64,000 nucleotides of DNA from Melanocharis versteri (taxonomy: Eukaryota; Chordata; Aves; Passeriformes; Melanocharitidae): the NCBI GenBank assembly GCA_013397845.1, contig VZTG01007794.1, positions 434,001-498,000 of the forward strand, given 5' to 3'. The notes under the pieces were generated by a model. That model did no database searches, was not told the DNA's origin, and worked only from the letters and a program-made list of their open reading frames with translations. Made by a program: the position numbers and the translations under genes. Shown in pieces: positions 63,581 through 64,000 of the stretch (the first letter of the stretch is position 1; every line of letters starts with the position of its first letter).

Positions 63581-64000
63581 GCCTCCTGCAGTGTCACCAT
63601 CCCGCCTGCACCACTGCTCTCCGACACGTGCTGAGAGGAGTCAAACACAAAAGGAAAAGGCTGGGAGGAGAAGAGCTTTAGGAAATTTTAAAGAAAAAAG
63701 AATTGTAATAAGGTCTACAGCTGACTGCTCAAAGTACAGTGCCCACTCAGTGCCTAAGATCTCGAAAAGCTCACATTGGTCCTGGGTTTAGCAAACTATC
63801 CAGTATTTAAACCCCTTCTTCAGCATTGTCTGAGAAATACTCTTGAAATTTTCAGTTTCTGTCATCTTGACTTTCCTGATTTACATTAATCTCTTCATCA
63901 CGAATTTAAAAATTAATTTAATGAGGTGAGACATTTAGAGGAGAGGGCAGGGAAGAAGGGGACATTTTGGGAAATACTACTGAAAGTCTTAAAAAGGAGA

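Larger units (their letters stand above)
51246..64000. other. KIF26B upstream intron to the right edge
   Basis: No coding exon was recognised. It includes A-rich sequence at 52,169-52,208, an AT microsatellite at 61,994-62,056, an 11-bp tandem repeat at 63,548-63,580, a short CpG-richer patch near 61,030-61,170, and possible conserved elements at 51,780-52,050 and 54,250-54,480. Confidence 0.5.

Noticed and set aside
1..64000. CRISPR arrays, operons, tRNA or rRNA genes, or a bacterial-type defence system
   Set aside because: None is seen; the sequence is vertebrate intron DNA with short exons and avian retroelements.

Overview
The window is vertebrate nuclear DNA, almost certainly from a bird. 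It carries CR1 LINE 3' ends and a solo LTR of the avian ERV-L type, small GT-AG-bounded exons lie in AT-rich introns, and there are no bacterial-style operons. The ERV-L type LTR fits a neoavian bird better than a galliform, but that is inference.

One gene is supported. Five consecutive internal exons on the minus strand (32,888 down to 21,874; 908 coding bases, about 302 residues) encode most of the motor domain of a kinesin-11 family protein, best matched to KIF26B. Reading frame and splice phase agree at all four junctions (phases 0, 1, 0, 1; the last exon leaves in phase 2). The four introns between them are about 1.5, 2.1, 2.7 and 3.8 kb. The N-terminal exons must lie beyond the right edge (>31 kb upstream intron). 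The rest of the motor (from the loop after HIPYK) and the long C-terminal tail must lie beyond the left edge (>21.8 kb downstream intron). The encoded motor keeps a formal Walker A pattern but has altered switch I and switch II motifs. This is the known signature of the ATPase-deficient KIF26 branch, which acts as a microtubule-bound scaffold in signalling and morphogenesis rather than as a walking motor.

Layout, left to right: 1-21,873 is downstream intron, with a CR1 fragment (253-499), a CpG-dense block (2,180-2,500) and, directly beside it, a palindrome-rich block (2,505-2,853) that includes a 169-bp imperfect hairpin with perfect 19-bp arms. A 20-bp perfect palindrome lies at 19,027. 21,874-32,888 holds the exon cluster. 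32,889-64,000 is upstream intron, with two abutting CR1 3' ends (35,441-35,587), a near-complete ERV-L type solo LTR (40,936-41,477), a probable second LTR fragment (50,769-50,845), a tRNA-like SINE fragment (51,186-51,245), and several AT-rich, low-repeat stretches that look like conserved intronic elements.

I found no CRISPR array, rRNA gene, tRNA gene or second protein-coding gene. No wholly new system is evident. The most unusual signal not explained by the gene is the CpG block plus palindrome block at about 2.2-2.85 kb.
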